Shown here piece by piece: positions 34,701 to 40,849 of a DNA stretch of 41,209 nucleotides (positions are counted from its first letter, which is position 1; each line of letters opens with the position of its first letter). The stretch is from Nocardia brasiliensis NBRC 14402 (GTDB lineage: Bacteria; Actinomycetota; Actinomycetes; Mycobacteriales; Mycobacteriaceae). A model generated the notes under the pieces. It searched no databases. It worked only from the letters and a program-made list of their open reading frames with translations, and was not told the DNA's origin. The DNA lies in NCBI RefSeq assembly GCF_000308475.2, contig NZ_BAFT02000021.1, forward strand, positions 1-41,209, read 5' to 3'. The position numbers were made by a program, and so were the translations under genes.

Positions 34701-36929
34701 TTCTACACCGACGCGAACGGGCGGATGATCTACGCGGCCAACGACGCGCGTAACCCGTTGTGGCCCGCCTTGATCGAAAAAGCCTACGCGATCTGGCGCG
34801 GCGGCGACTACGCCATGATCAAGGGCGGATTCGCCGCGCACGTGATGGGGCAGTTGCTGCCGCCGTACGAGCTGAACGCGACCGGAACCGCTCATCAACC
34901 TGTCCGCGGCCTCGACCTGGCCACCTTCCTGCACCCGATGCGGTTCGGTGTGGACACGATCTATGACCTGATCATGGAACAGCTCGGTGCGAATGCCGTT
35001 GCGGAGACGGCATTCTCGTTCGCGCAACGACTCGGCCAACTCGAGCCGATCTGGGACCGGTTTGACGTGTCCAGAAAGCTCGACATCGAACACTTCCGGG
35101 ATTTCCTGGGCTACCACCTGCAACTGGAGGAGCAGGCGCAATGGCAGCCCGAGATCACCGCCGTGCTCGACTATCTCCGCCAGATCAACGATCCCGCGCA
35201 AGCCATGACCAGTTCTGCTGTCCAGCAACACTTCTCCGACCTAGTCCGATTCCTGCGCGGTCGCGGCGATCAGGTTCTGCTGAACACTCTCGGCTTCGGC
35301 GCGGGCGCGGAGAACATAACCAAATATCCAGGGCTGGTGGGCACCCACACCTATGACGTGGTGGATGTGCGTTCCAGCGCGACCGGCCGCATCGAGATCG
35401 TGCTGCGAAACCCGTGGGCCGACAACCCGGCGGTGCCGCAGACGATCGATGGATTGACCTACGGCCCGGACCGCACCGTCATCCTGGATGCCACACATCT
35501 GACCAAATTCTCGCGCCTGTCCAGCCGCGGTACCGGCACACGCTTCGCATTCGGAAACACCACCGAACTACCGCCGAGCAACGCGCCCGCGCCCGAGACC
35601 AGCCCACCCGCCGCACCTACGACACCTGACCAGCCCGCTGCTCAGCTCGCGGACAGTCCGCCCGGCCACCAGGCGACGTCGTCCGCCGACGAAACCGCAC
35701 CCGTGCCGCGCCCTGGAGACGAGCAGCCCGAATCCGCCGCACCGCCCGTCGCCGCGCTCGCGCCGCCGGAGGCCGACGCGAACACCGAATCTGCCCCTGC
35801 GACGCAGAGTTCGACATCCACGGCGCTGATCCAGACCACTTCGGCGAGCACCGGGCAGGTGAATCACATTGTCCGGGATCTGGGTTCGCAGCGCGACGGC
35901 CTGAAGGAAATCGTCGAGATCGTCCCGGTGCCGGATACGACCGCCCAGTGGCTGCGCGAGCAGCTGTACCGGCAGGTGGTCGGAATCAACGGCGAGGACA
36001 AGAAGTTCCGGGCCGAGCTGGGCCGGGTACTCACCCCCCGTCTGATCAGCAGCGAATGGTCGCGGCTGCTCACCAAGTCGGGCTTGCCGCTGCGCGTGAC
36101 CTACCGTGGCCGCCTCTTTCCCGTTTCGATCCGCCTGCGTCTGCGCAACGCGCGGCCGGCCGCGGAGCAGCTCCCGCCGGTCGGCGACCGCGACGCCCCG
36201 GGCAATGGTCCGCCGGTCGTGCTGTGGCATTACGCGCGTGGGTGGAGCTCGATCAGCAACAGCGCCAGTGAGCACGATCTGCGATCGCTCTCGGGTTCCT
36301 ACGGTGCGAAATGGCCGATGCACGAACGGGGCTTGCGCAGTCTCGATGTCACACCGCAAGCTTCGGTCATCCTGAACCAGTACGCCACGCGCATCGAGGC
36401 CGGCGCGACGGTCGAGTCGACGGTCAAGAAGTTGAGCAAGGGCCCGACCATTCCGCACACCTACGAACAGGAATGGCAGTTCAGCCTGAACCAGGGTATC
36501 GACGATATCCTGCCGACCGATAGCACAGCGAAAGTGTGGCATGATATCGCCGGGGCGGCGCCCGACCTACTGTTGATCTGGATTCCGAAATTCCTGGTCG
36601 ACAATACCGAACTGCCACGCGTCGATCCCAATAATTTGGAAACGGCTCCGGCGGTCTTCCATCCCGAGCAAACCCAGGAAACCGCGCCGTCGTTGTCGAA
36701 GTTCCCTTTCTACTCGGCACACAGCATGCCGAACCACGACGAACTGCTTATCGACGTATTCCGGGGTTTCCGCGAACGACTCGTAGGCATCTCCGACAAT
36801 TCCCTCGGCGACCTGATGGATTTCTTCAAGGAAGAGAACATTCTGGGCAATATTCCATTGATGCTGGACGGGTGGCTGCCTTCCCCTCCTGGCTGGACTC
36901 GGAGAACAAATCGCTTGGCTTCTTCTTGA
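22794..36929 (+). CDS. Giant CpnT-like ESX multi-effector toxin, N-terminal segment (4711 aa as sequenced)
   Basis: Modules in order (residues): 1-310 CpnT-N/WXG100-like export domain (MPAELQWLSYLAGAAWPEGDED, then hydrophobic and Gly-zipper helices); 330-730 Ser/Gly/Asn linker; 740-1060 coiled coil; about 1090-1830 SecA-like domain; 2050-2230 duplicated beta domain; 2238-2523 three LuxR-like HTH repeats; 2545-2700 papain-fold deamidase-like toxin (C2563, H2647, D2662); 2734-3395 two HopA1-like domains; 3622-3745 calpain-like lacking Cys (Y3646); 3800-4240 calpain-like protease (C3921, H4185, N4206); 4340 onward unrecognised. The literal end (WLPSPPGWTRRTNRLASS) is out of frame after a missing G near 36870. 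The true protein continues in the next two entries and off the window. It probably travels through an ESX system and delivers several activities. Confidence 0.85.
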   Translation: MSIEMPAELQWLSYLAGAAWPEGDEDKMFALNDDYKSAADTLDAALDLLRSACDTATASYSGDGADKMKSQFDQFFAGEQSIPKLIDTMRQVGKSCRAMGAEIEHTKLQVIITLAILAAEIAYALTTWFGAVVIPALQAETAGIMAVIGRTLATRLEFLVNHAAKIAAMPMWKLAAISGGVQGVIGLGTEFAVEAIQKSKGHIDDFDLKRIFVAGAVGAVSGAVAAPVASVIGKGLANWVGKESMTWWKSGGIAIGAGIPGGLVGAGAGFVTGGALTGEWEFDPAMLAGAVGGGILGGLHGSIGHARAGAMVNVKAVTAKSDLSLSDGSSIYSASEKDGGGAGAPRGSGDRTDNGQQTRAMSHTGDTGNGNGRSTTSGSVGAEGNSRAASVHGNGNGSANTNGNGNGNGNGSTRSASVRTGSISAASVLRPRTDSISSSASDGSVSRASSVSGGSSHTSMTSFSDAKGSDAAPRTAHTFDGASESASGPVSRASSPEPQGMHNLRTDGLPQEKISAGPESLSGASVSGNSSRESAQFSAGPDARTGSDQASRISATDTGSSTNLRDVRPVTGASGGESRSGIETPSRSGTPDPEARPRSAAPSTSSSVGGGSQTRISAGPNESGPPGPRTVTGREDQSVSGSSSRAASPERTPAPPAARPESLAAHNESGPDGLARSKSGDDSGAHPETTGPERKNGQDETGDQSIRRPRAHLTENPDNPALPEQPGRRAAEEPTDTRVTELRNRLRDSDEVQDHRDVTATRERLKTAEAEFEDTRRLVEHDQSPKEGASALALREMHDDAATQLEQARTAHDAAIDRAVDERYAQLQAEADQAILTADREADTVHTDTARRLQEAQDSFRDARQRWENSRDEYNAAAANHEARADGELVKSITEAHNRVRDANQGLVQARREYNAEARASEPRAERLSWLRTDIEARTQGLRTELVEREALLRAAAKHNAELSTARAERWALDPNEKSSVATRLLNWLQSGSGEGVRTGKVIGDPRQFEADVRTRARSLQDEFDSKDSAARADSSLSELKQQLADSTASYQAARDHLSEVGLQAIGDRTVVLRNAGLADKAAFDGGLAERGPAFEAIVRKQMAAARDVLDAISAYDHQLLSKGRPDDPVTVPLSGEQLRKVIAEGTPEERLAHLRAFVKMTHPEGFEPRENQMLGYLLRVGNLGTGQGKEMLMAMRLFTDAVEQGTAYGTTSSDNLVSSMVDLVKAFASSRYGDLPISVSRMTDEGPMPSGGVIIGTKEDFVFAALRKAQAVLDRIGAAGAPVKEVNELRDWLNNERPKLDEMKQRLDAVLDKYKIGEKFEPFPKGPYTGDEFDAAMFDGQEGVLTPGGQHDELPAQARRIEQAMYRVLAAEKLHGLTAKDFGRPEFTRGMWRAELSETAIEKLNRVPGEPVTPQQAESYKNAALAHWGKRRNTDWIKSFDPDNSSDPGRTGLLASDTNDKLMVDRTKGSANVRENRLQGVGQYLDVLAGVPVRANHPEGTLYMSFDQLVGSSYLHSPSGVSGTLKQVENALYDRHGIGPVPEIPNFYRDKIEDVPDAEFKTREGKLEAMGLSIFDDLVRPDGKIELIVKDGTVVGAKQRGRPHWVVMTDNRDIAGDDVRIVRGDDGRVVEEIPLNSWKDKNPEEYGVADWINRITEEEIHAEAAAAGLPVAEKIKLDYTMRDARWYELHGNGVKAEVLANEQTKQWGAPGSLHIGHKADGRGASPKPTPESVEIGGTAVKSSGGPAYGERNHIQIRGRAQRGGVGEDHENGGFPGTFQRFLSEEDYYGAVADHGVREQVVRFHRAVEEHEQAIADHRADDTPETRARLDETDQAVRQAVQTLREQTAPAVERAAEQQLLSSGRHGGYRANAPPVLDTGHVPPGMDFTTPPPEVETPEVEAVTLPQDPGDVRQDAETHDDPDRQDDSPPKTTPNPPAQPPRFDGSADTLSPKRSDTSGRGAPEFAPPVSETNSGPGLGKIFDAADSYSAAGPDGLAIGHPGDRALAGTFDAEPRLGLGSGEYRADPNALLETLVSEKLSEVGPQDRVDVFDWSTFRDKFATVDFPVGTQFEFIDGTGGGGYVASVEHSAEGTQVRLLGAGDAANAGRQVVVGADVFRDGLRTGWPQLSGGSVVRVVQPGPAPGAYQVWETARFLHALDEGDFGEGTRVSWREPSEHGEQVASAISRPDGGFDVYPNHSTVSVVDLRERLRGVGAVEVVPTDSASARKDPSTGDTSYTFFGRVPTTGTPVAFASSDIDLLSRIARLGPALTPKEYADIARELRAAGDRHADEKTVKQRIQALAERFESFDLGPAAMARAARAWGLRARVPEVGDVDHEQFGRNPATGEQVLFLPGQVDLLQRYAQRKPTLESKKHTDVAAELKGLGDLRVTENSVRGRLQYVYQKLVLVGDDRTVLGAVRAARAWGVLAPFPMPGDLDFEYHGFDPVSNTRVSFTDEHMSVLIRLVRPRPLDARAIARELGISTPTAKKRISTVFATLNVAESAGVAELGRVAREWGLLFDTSGPTTQIADGSAAHQQQAGPAGPTRFGLTHPTAVAVRSNDCVRLAFTELLSDGDTTDTPATIPTTAAGLAGRTRTELEKHAAAALHDYRDHDHIRDQLLRLGHGHKALVVDNYQGKPDRNGIGGHVYVMRNVHGTIRIADRARRRFHPYPPVLPRELSRTRAIFYTPDNQPIQPTNLPATHTPTRPEANLGLSTGPDTIDYETAQPVLPRGRPSVPPIAQRSDSVLARAAAQFDNLFDQPRSLNELYTALQPIWPDLSFADLEGLRAPTYLRNGIQLPTVSWENMDRFLRLLWPDRERAADADVIYNAYSILGAGEPPADVHAFKDDMVQILARRPPGPAQVGTMEELGVLTPGNADDVASEDIQVVHFTRQPAAAAGITDGAKFKIYVNATGNARSTVTAHLVHEVLDNPARFPGVHEVKAFGPEEHRVDGVVVYTFGTAATNRVIEWLREFQNANSHMFYWDAPVGTQQVLAGVGFGAEGRQHTFGDTRAIAIFTALDMHRRGTFDDFRNEVRNQFRDHGVDPDQPHLNLPEPHRTLEEVTTEVSTGRSAVPPATQRQGSVLDHAAAQIEDIFRQPYTLDELYTALQPAWPDLSFDDLRELRTSTYRSNGVELPTVSLESLTAFLQLIWDDRLYAESENHIYEAYLTRGAGDPPADAGAFKDDMVRILSRRPPGPAREGDMEERGTLTPYNAENVAPEDIPVVHFTRTSASGEIPTGHDDYKLYVNATGNARSRVTAHLVHEVLDNPARFPGIHQLKVFGPQELRVDGIVIYAQDRAAAGRVRDWLREFQNRHIGMFHWDAPTGTEQVLAGVGFAAEPRSDSFGRTRAGAIYTALEMHRHATFDDFQREVRNQYFRRGLDPYRVHLNLPASQPGQHLRGSANGSRLAPSESPAPEGYQRLGAGATEAVPEAETGAAEPLPGPAHPDDNGKVDSGEQPKLFSVPPPDLGVQRVGVIGDTANTVLITRNGRDAVVVGPGDSIELDRISRDNAQIRVSSDPQVTYRVHPELLGRDFWDWTEDPAGTWVGTPRRVDSQQRTQLLFYHENAVVEMGAGELLGIQPTADGAVSVKNLSWRVTLASSAVHALGLGAPAASMVPHTGPVFATRNSQPVPSDARAGARADYAVLMNNLGREAERDPQALLKMFHEYPDQTVAVRFFIDGQPEWVRVDRTLPHETSQSSGEPMYAGHTDGEPMWAALAQKAFALLRPDINGTATVSIRPFGAPAHPSPIAPMPGSSITAPAGRLSIVDQDGELLSVRPGDELHGTVDPASPDLLTVWIGDEPTAARHSVHRNLLGELTVFPPASDGIYHWTTPTTPAVEVTGLRWLSPSNAARHAPVGGLVSLRVGSWGDLLLDGNTRVSPPALQQLGRSIARASGPVFGSAGPVPADATQGQAGDCYLLAPLMDIAENNPQAIRDMIVEYPDGTVAVRFFTALGVPQWVRVTRDFYTDANGRMIYAANDARNPLWPALIEKAYAIWRGGDYAMIKGGFAAHVMGQLLPPYELNATGTAHQPVRGLDLATFLHPMRFGVDTIYDLIMEQLGANAVAETAFSFAQRLGQLEPIWDRFDVSRKLDIEHFRDFLGYHLQLEEQAQWQPEITAVLDYLRQINDPAQAMTSSAVQQHFSDLVRFLRGRGDQVLLNTLGFGAGAENITKYPGLVGTHTYDVVDVRSSATGRIEIVLRNPWADNPAVPQTIDGLTYGPDRTVILDATHLTKFSRLSSRGTGTRFAFGNTTELPPSNAPAPETSPPAAPTTPDQPAAQLADSPPGHQATSSADETAPVPRPGDEQPESAAPPVAALAPPEADANTESAPATQSSTSTALIQTTSASTGQVNHIVRDLGSQRDGLKEIVEIVPVPDTTAQWLREQLYRQVVGINGEDKKFRAELGRVLTPRLISSEWSRLLTKSGLPLRVTYRGRLFPVSIRLRLRNARPAAEQLPPVGDRDAPGNGPPVVLWHYARGWSSISNSASEHDLRSLSGSYGAKWPMHERGLRSLDVTPQASVILNQYATRIEAGATVESTVKKLSKGPTIPHTYEQEWQFSLNQGIDDILPTDSTAKVWHDIAGAAPDLLLIWIPKFLVDNTELPRVDPNNLETAPAVFHPEQTQETAPSLSKFPFYSAHSMPNHDELLIDVFRGFRERLVGISDNSLGDLMDFFKEENILGNIPLMLDGWLPSPPGWTRRTNRLASS
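25008..25980 (+). other. Coiled-coil region of the giant toxin
   Basis: Residues about 739-1063 are charged, Ala-rich helices with heptad spacing (TATRERLKTAEAEFEDTRRL, TARRLQEAQDSFRDARQRWE). It separates the disordered linker from the SecA-like domain and could serve as a stalk or oligomerisation segment. Confidence 0.65.
26180..28290 (+). other. SecA-like translocase-ATPase domain, motif-degenerate
   Basis: Residues about 1130-1830 follow SecA collinearly: ENQMLGYLLRVGNLGTGQGKEM where SecA has QLLGG...EMKTGEGKTL; VIIGTKEDFVFAALRKA where SecA has ITYGTNNEFGFDYLRD; DTNDKLMVDR where SecA has DEVDxxLIDEAR; TLYMSFDQLVG ... VSGT where SecA has QNFFRLYxKLxGMTGT; IPNFYRDKIEDV where SecA has IPTNRPxxRxDxxD; HIGHKADGRGA where SecA has ATNMAGRGTD; and HIQIRGRAQRGG ... 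RFLSEEDYYGAV where SecA has QLRGRSGRQGD...FYLSxEDDL. Walker A carries Glu instead of Thr/Ser and DEAD is lost, so it is probably not a normal ATPase. Confidence 0.75.
29505..30362 (+). repeat. Three tandem ~100-aa LuxR-like helix-turn-helix repeats
   Basis: Units start at FFGRVPTTG (residue 2239), HEQFGRNPATG (2337) and FEYHGFDPVSN (2439), a period of 100-102 residues. Each has a short beta hairpin, a helical part and an ending AARAWGL, AARAWGV or VAREWGL. The third unit is closest to the LuxR/GerE consensus: AIARELGISTPTAKKRISTV, FATLNV and the final REWGLL. The first two keep the spacing with insertions in the turn. Confidence 0.7.
30420..30890 (+). other. Papain-fold toxin (glutamine-deamidase-like, Tox-PL) module
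   Basis: Residues about 2545-2700. The catalytic set expected for the Tox-PL family is present: SNDCVRLAFTELL (C2563), GIGGHVYVMRN (H2647) and IRIADRARR (D2662, 15 residues after His). These enzymes deamidate or cleave host proteins. Codon use is extremely C-ending compared with the modules on either side, suggesting that this cassette has a separate origin. Confidence 0.6.
30993..32006 (+). repeat. HopA1-like effector domain, copy 1
   Basis: First unit of a 338-residue tandem duplication (from residue 2734). The conserved part reads KFKIYVNATGNARSTVTAHL, VHEVLDNPARFPGVHEVKAFG, then HRVDGVVVY and later VLAGVGFGAEGRQHTFGDTRA. The K-x-YVN..., KxxGP...R-x-D-x-x-V-x-Y and GV-F-x-x-E....(S/T)FG-x-(T)R patterns resemble the HopA1 effector family. 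The family call is from recalled motifs. Confidence 0.6.
32007..32970 (+). repeat. HopA1-like effector domain, copy 2
   Basis: Second unit of the tandem duplication (from residue 3072), aligning with copy 1 over its full length with few gaps: PTVSWENMDRFLRLLW matches PTVSLESLTAFLQLIW, and AFKDDMVQILARRPPGPA matches AFKDDMVRILSRRPPGPA. DNA stretches such as GCCTTCAAAGA-GACATGGTGC are nearly identical, so the duplication is fairly young. Confidence 0.75.
33640..34020 (+). other. Degenerate calpain-like domain (catalytic Cys lost)
   Basis: Residues about 3615-3745: GPVFATRNSQPVPSDAR ... ADYAVLMNNLGREAERDPQAL, then VAVRFFIDGQPEWVRVDRTLP and MWAALAQKAFALL. This aligns with the start of the active calpain domain downstream, but Tyr (Y3646) replaces the catalytic Cys, and the His/Asn half is absent. 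Confidence 0.65.
34440..35560 (+). other. Calpain-like cysteine protease domain with intact triad
   Basis: Residues about 3880-4250. ATQGQAGDCYLLAPLMDIA holds C3921, GLVGTHTYDVVDV holds H4185 and IVLRNPWADNP holds N4206, the calpain C2-family triad in the expected order. LWPALIEKAYAIWRGGDYAMIKGG matches the calpain LWxxLxEKAYAKxxGxY segment. It could cut host proteins or the toxin itself. Confidence 0.8.
36870..36873 (+). other. Probable single-base deletion in the giant gene (frameshift 1)
   Basis: At GAC-GGG-TGG the frame becomes nonsense (WLPSPPGWTRRTNRLASS, stop at 36929). Adding one G to the GGG run gives DG-VAAFPSWLDSENKSLGFF, which continues for 1250 residues. The new frame has no Shine-Dalgarno at its first possible start (GTG 36872). 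Confidence 0.8.
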
Positions 36930-39900
36930 TGCAGGTCGATTTCGAAGGCGGCACCGAACTCACCGGACCTACCCATGAGAAATTCGGCCTGGAAGTCTAT
37001 ACTCTCCGCGAGCTGGGCGTTACGGGCAAGTCGACGATCAGCAACGAGTCCGGTACGCACCCGGCATTCACCACGACCCTCGGTGAGGGCCCTCCCTTCC
37101 CTGAGACCAAATACCCCAGGCGCGGCGGCCAGATCACTTTCCCCCGAGGTGGCGTAGCCGACCACTCCAGTCATTCCCTCAGCTACGGCAGGAAGGCGCA
37201 CACCTCTCGTTCGTTGCGTCTGCACGACGATATGCTGCACACGACGCCCCGCATGCGCGTCCATCTCGTTCTGGTCCGGGACGGCAAGCGTTTCGGGCCC
37301 ACTGCGGGAACACCACTGGCCAACGGGAAAACGTACCCGACCAACATGCTGGTGCCGTCGAAGGGAGCGCTGGGCACGAAGCCGACCGCGACGCCGCCTC
37401 CGCCCTCGAAGGAACCTCCGGCCGAGCAACCGACCGGAACCCGCTCTCCGGAACCAAAGGAAACCCCGGATAAAAAGCCGCCGCCCATTCGGTACCTGTC
37501 ACCGAAGCTGTTGCATTTGCGTCAACTGAGCCTCGATACCACCCCGTTCAGGGTCACCGGCACCGCTCCCTTGTTCGCCGGTGCCGAAAAGTTCCTGTCC
37601 GAGACCGGCTTTTTCTCAAGCGAACACGATGACCCGGGTGTGCTGGACCTGGTCGAACAGAAGGCACTCGCGACCGCCCGCGAAAACAATATCGCCGCAT
37701 TCGAGCGGATGAAGGCACAGTCCGACCTGGTCGCCGCTTTCCCGGAGATGATCGACGGCGAAGTAGACGAAACGAATCTCACGCTCGACGGCGGTGCCAT
37801 CCAGTGGTTCAAAAAGCCCGGCCGATTCGGCACAGAGAGCATTTCGATCAGGATTGTCACGAAGCGCTACTACGCTTCCCCGGACCGTCCGAACGACGGC
37901 GTCAGCCATGACCTGGCGTTGCCCAAATTCCAAACACAGAACCGGGCAGGGATCAACCTGCCCGGCAGCACGCAGTCCGACGCCACCTCGCTGCAGGCGA
38001 ATTGGAACGGCGGCGGAAATGTGGCGATCACCAACCCGTTCGATGTGCCGAGCAATCAAATCCTTGCCAGCGTGACGCCGAGCTATGTCCACGCGTACCA
38101 CTCCTCGGCGGGTGCGACATATGGCTTCGACACCGGCGCCACGAATATGATCATCAGCCCCGCCGACGACGGCACACAGAACTTCACCGTACCCGTCATG
38201 CATTGGATGGAGATCTCCTACAGCGATGGCGAGGACCCGGACTTGATGCGCAGCGCGGGCGTGGTCCACCTCAATGTGCCCACCTATCGCACGGAGGACC
38301 AAGAGCCGGCCGACCCGTCCCCGCCTCCGACCGCGACCATTCGCAAGATCACGGACGAGGACATCGACCACCTCGCTGCACCGACTCGAAGCCTTCCCGA
38401 GCAGGCGGTCGTCCTAGACGCCGGCTCCAGCACGAAAATCCGCCAGGCCGTTTTCGCTCTCATCAACGGAACGAGCCTCGATACCGAGCAGGTCGAGCAG
38501 GTCGAGCAGGTCGAGCAGACCGTATCGGGAGCATTCCCAGTCGATGCCGAAGAGGATGCGGTCCTTCCGCGTTGGAATCCGCAACCGGCAGCCGAACCAG
38601 AGCAGACCAGCCCGCCGACCTCCGACCTCCCGTCCTCGGAAATTCCCACGGTTGTCGTCACCGATCCATCCGGCGCGCTGCACACCGTTCTCCCGGTACC
38701 CGGTACCGAGACCGCGCCTCCACCCACACAGATACCCGGTGCATTCCCCGTCGAGTCACCCGAGCAGACCACGCCTCGCCGGACCGACACGCTGCCATCC
38801 GACGTGCCGGCGATCATCGTCACCGATCCCGCGGGCGCGCTGCACGATGCGTCGCGGGCGCTCAGCGACCCCGAATCGGAACCCGACATACGCCCAGGCT
38901 GGGTCGAATGGGGGATCAACAAGATCGCCGTCGGCGGTAACTGGGTCTGGGAACAAACTTTCGGCGGACGCACCGCCAACCCGGAGTCAGCGCCGTACCA
39001 AATCATTCACACCGCCTTCTCTCCGCAAGCTCAGCTGGCGTCGCTGGTGCAGACCTCCCATGGGTCCGACGAGATCGAGGGCATCGGCACCGCGGGCGTC
39101 GTCGCGGGCACCGACTACATCGTTCGACTCGAGTCGTACCTCACCGACATTGTGGTGCTGCCGAAGTCGGCGAAGATCAACACCGAGAACTGGTCGCCAT
39201 CCCAAGACCATGCGGACGAGAAGTCGGAAACTGTGCACAGCGACCAGTTCGGCCTCAGCGCAGCACAGCGCTTCGGCGCCGAAGCCGACCACAGCACCAT
39301 TCCCGGCGGAACCTACCAGCACGCGTTCTCCCGCCCGCGGCATGCCACGGCCGCCGAAACCATCGGCACCAATCGGATTACGACGATCGCCGCCAACGCA
39401 GCCGGAACGAGCCCGGCGGGGCCGCGCGGCGAGGCCTATCGGTTCACCGCGCGGGTCGTGCACGTGGTCACCGTCGAGACCGGTACCCGCAACCTCATCA
39501 CAGGTACTGGGAAAGATCTCGCCGCCATGGTGCACCGCCGCTCCAGAGTGGCGAGATATCTGACCGACATGGCGCGAATCCTCGTTGGAGCAGCGGAGCC
39601 TACTGCCTACGGCGACAACACCCTCGTCGTCGACGACCCCGGCGGGACCGAATTCCTGTTGTACGACAAGGATTTACACCTGCATCCGCACCTCGCCCGC
39701 CTGGTCCGGGAGAGCGGCGTGCACAAGATCGTCAAGCAGCAGCGGGCCGATCTGTTCCTGCCGATCGGCTACGTCCTGAGCAACGGCGCCCTCACCTACG
39801 GCAACGTCGTCAAAGCGAACATCGAAGGCGGACACGACGACTTCAAAGTGGCTACCAAGAAATTGGTGGAGTCGGTGGCGCCAGGTGTGCTCGATCCCAG

Positions 39901-40849
39901 CTCGGCCAATCACTTCCGCGGCGTGGTGGCGCAAATCAACAAGCACACCTCGATTTTCGGCACCCGCACCCTCGCCAACGGACCGGGCACCAAGTCGTTC
40001 GCGTTCGTCGACCGCAGCTACCCGTTCGTGCCGCGTCTGGTCGAGGTGGCCTTCGAAGCGCGGCCACATCCCAAAGCCGATCTCGACCGGATCCGCGGTC
40101 GGCGCCTGCCCAATGGTGTTGCGCTGGAGACCAATTTCCTGCACACGACCGCCAACGGCAACGCGCTGGGCGGCAAGGATACGGCGGTCGGCGCCGGCCG
40201 AAGCGGTGACGATCAGTGGAGCCTCAACCCCAGCTTCCAAGTGGAAGGCGGCGTACGCCCCACCTTCAGCTTCGCCGTCAAAGGCACCGGAAGCGCGAGT
40301 GGCACCAGGGATTCCAGCCGAGTGCTGAGTACGTGGCTGCGCGGCGACCACACCGCGCGATTCCCGGTGCCCTACGTGTACACGGTCACGGTCAGATGGT
40401 GGCTCCTCGAAGGTGCGCATGCGACCTACCTGACGCGCCTCGCCGCATCGACGGCGGGAATCCTGCTGGGACTGGATACCTCGCAATGGGGCCGACCGAA
40501 CAGCTCCGTCTCGAAGTCCGTCAATTCCGTCAACCACATCCAGTTCCATGTCGACGACGCGAGAACCGCCGGCGACAGCGACACCGTCCTGCGCCGCGTC
40601 AGGCCCGACATCTATAAAACCGATCCGTCGGTCCCCCGCCCTCCCCCGCCGCGGGAAGTATGGCGATCGAGATGGAGAGGCCGGCCGGGCTCGGCCCGTT
40701 GCTCGCGCAGCCGTGGGTGCCGAGCAGACCGATTCAGGTCTACTGGTTCGACGCGATCGATCAGCTCGACCGAGCGCTGCGTGCCGTTGCCCCCTCGGTC
40801 GAGGCCAACCACCGGACCCGGTCCGTCGAGAGCGCGCTCCAGGTCTTGA
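36872..40849 (+). CDS. Continuation of the giant toxin, second reading frame (about 1256 aa meaningful)
   Basis: This frame begins sensibly at the break in the previous one (VAAFPSWLDSENKSLGFFL) and carries on the same low-homology, beta-rich C-terminal region. It has no ribosome binding site, so it is not an independent gene. Recognisable elements are a Pro/Lys-rich linker (PPPPSKEPPAEQPTGTRSPE), a tandem EQV repeat at 38486-38520, and two GAFPV...PS-(D/E)(V/I)P-x-(V/I)(V/I)VTDP(S/A)GALH repeats. Segments such as FPVPYVYTVTVRWWLLEGAHATYL look like beta strands. I recognise no enzymatic domain. The last 70 residues (REVWRSRWRGRPGSARCSRSR to the stop at 40849) are again out of frame. Confidence 0.7.
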   Translation: MAAFPSWLDSENKSLGFFLMQVDFEGGTELTGPTHEKFGLEVYTLRELGVTGKSTISNESGTHPAFTTTLGEGPPFPETKYPRRGGQITFPRGGVADHSSHSLSYGRKAHTSRSLRLHDDMLHTTPRMRVHLVLVRDGKRFGPTAGTPLANGKTYPTNMLVPSKGALGTKPTATPPPPSKEPPAEQPTGTRSPEPKETPDKKPPPIRYLSPKLLHLRQLSLDTTPFRVTGTAPLFAGAEKFLSETGFFSSEHDDPGVLDLVEQKALATARENNIAAFERMKAQSDLVAAFPEMIDGEVDETNLTLDGGAIQWFKKPGRFGTESISIRIVTKRYYASPDRPNDGVSHDLALPKFQTQNRAGINLPGSTQSDATSLQANWNGGGNVAITNPFDVPSNQILASVTPSYVHAYHSSAGATYGFDTGATNMIISPADDGTQNFTVPVMHWMEISYSDGEDPDLMRSAGVVHLNVPTYRTEDQEPADPSPPPTATIRKITDEDIDHLAAPTRSLPEQAVVLDAGSSTKIRQAVFALINGTSLDTEQVEQVEQVEQTVSGAFPVDAEEDAVLPRWNPQPAAEPEQTSPPTSDLPSSEIPTVVVTDPSGALHTVLPVPGTETAPPPTQIPGAFPVESPEQTTPRRTDTLPSDVPAIIVTDPAGALHDASRALSDPESEPDIRPGWVEWGINKIAVGGNWVWEQTFGGRTANPESAPYQIIHTAFSPQAQLASLVQTSHGSDEIEGIGTAGVVAGTDYIVRLESYLTDIVVLPKSAKINTENWSPSQDHADEKSETVHSDQFGLSAAQRFGAEADHSTIPGGTYQHAFSRPRHATAAETIGTNRITTIAANAAGTSPAGPRGEAYRFTARVVHVVTVETGTRNLITGTGKDLAAMVHRRSRVARYLTDMARILVGAAEPTAYGDNTLVVDDPGGTEFLLYDKDLHLHPHLARLVRESGVHKIVKQQRADLFLPIGYVLSNGALTYGNVVKANIEGGHDDFKVATKKLVESVAPGVLDPSSANHFRGVVAQINKHTSIFGTRTLANGPGTKSFAFVDRSYPFVPRLVEVAFEARPHPKADLDRIRGRRLPNGVALETNFLHTTANGNALGGKDTAVGAGRSGDDQWSLNPSFQVEGGVRPTFSFAVKGTGSASGTRDSSRVLSTWLRGDHTARFPVPYVYTVTVRWWLLEGAHATYLTRLAASTAGILLGLDTSQWGRPNSSVSKSVNSVNHIQFHVDDARTAGDSDTVLRRVRPDIYKTDPSVPRPPPPREVWRSRWRGRPGSARCSRSRGCRADRFRSTGSTRSISSTERCVPLPPRSRPTTGPGPSRARSRS
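38486..38520 (+). repeat. 9-bp tandem repeat (EQV)
   Basis: GAGCAGGTC is repeated three times, followed by a partial fourth copy (GAGCAGAC). It encodes EQVEQVEQVEQ. Changes in copy number would keep the frame. Confidence 0.85.
40633..40650 (+). other. Probable single-base deletion in a C-rich run (frameshift 2)
   Basis: The run CCCCCGCCCTCCCCCG marks the end of sensible coding in the second frame. Shifting by one base gives SPAAGSMAIEMERPAGLG and an uninterrupted protein-like frame to the window edge. The direction (one base missing) is the same as at 36870. Confidence 0.75.

Noticed and set aside
36840..36930. Programmed ribosomal frameshifting at the first break
   Set aside because: No slippery heptamer of the X-XXY-YYZ type or strong downstream structure was seen; a missing G in a GGG run explains it more simply. 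Homopolymer-based switching is left open.
36872..40849. Treating the second frame as a separate gene
   Set aside because: There is no ribosome binding site at GTG 36872, its first residues continue the upstream protein exactly at the break, and no intergenic space exists.
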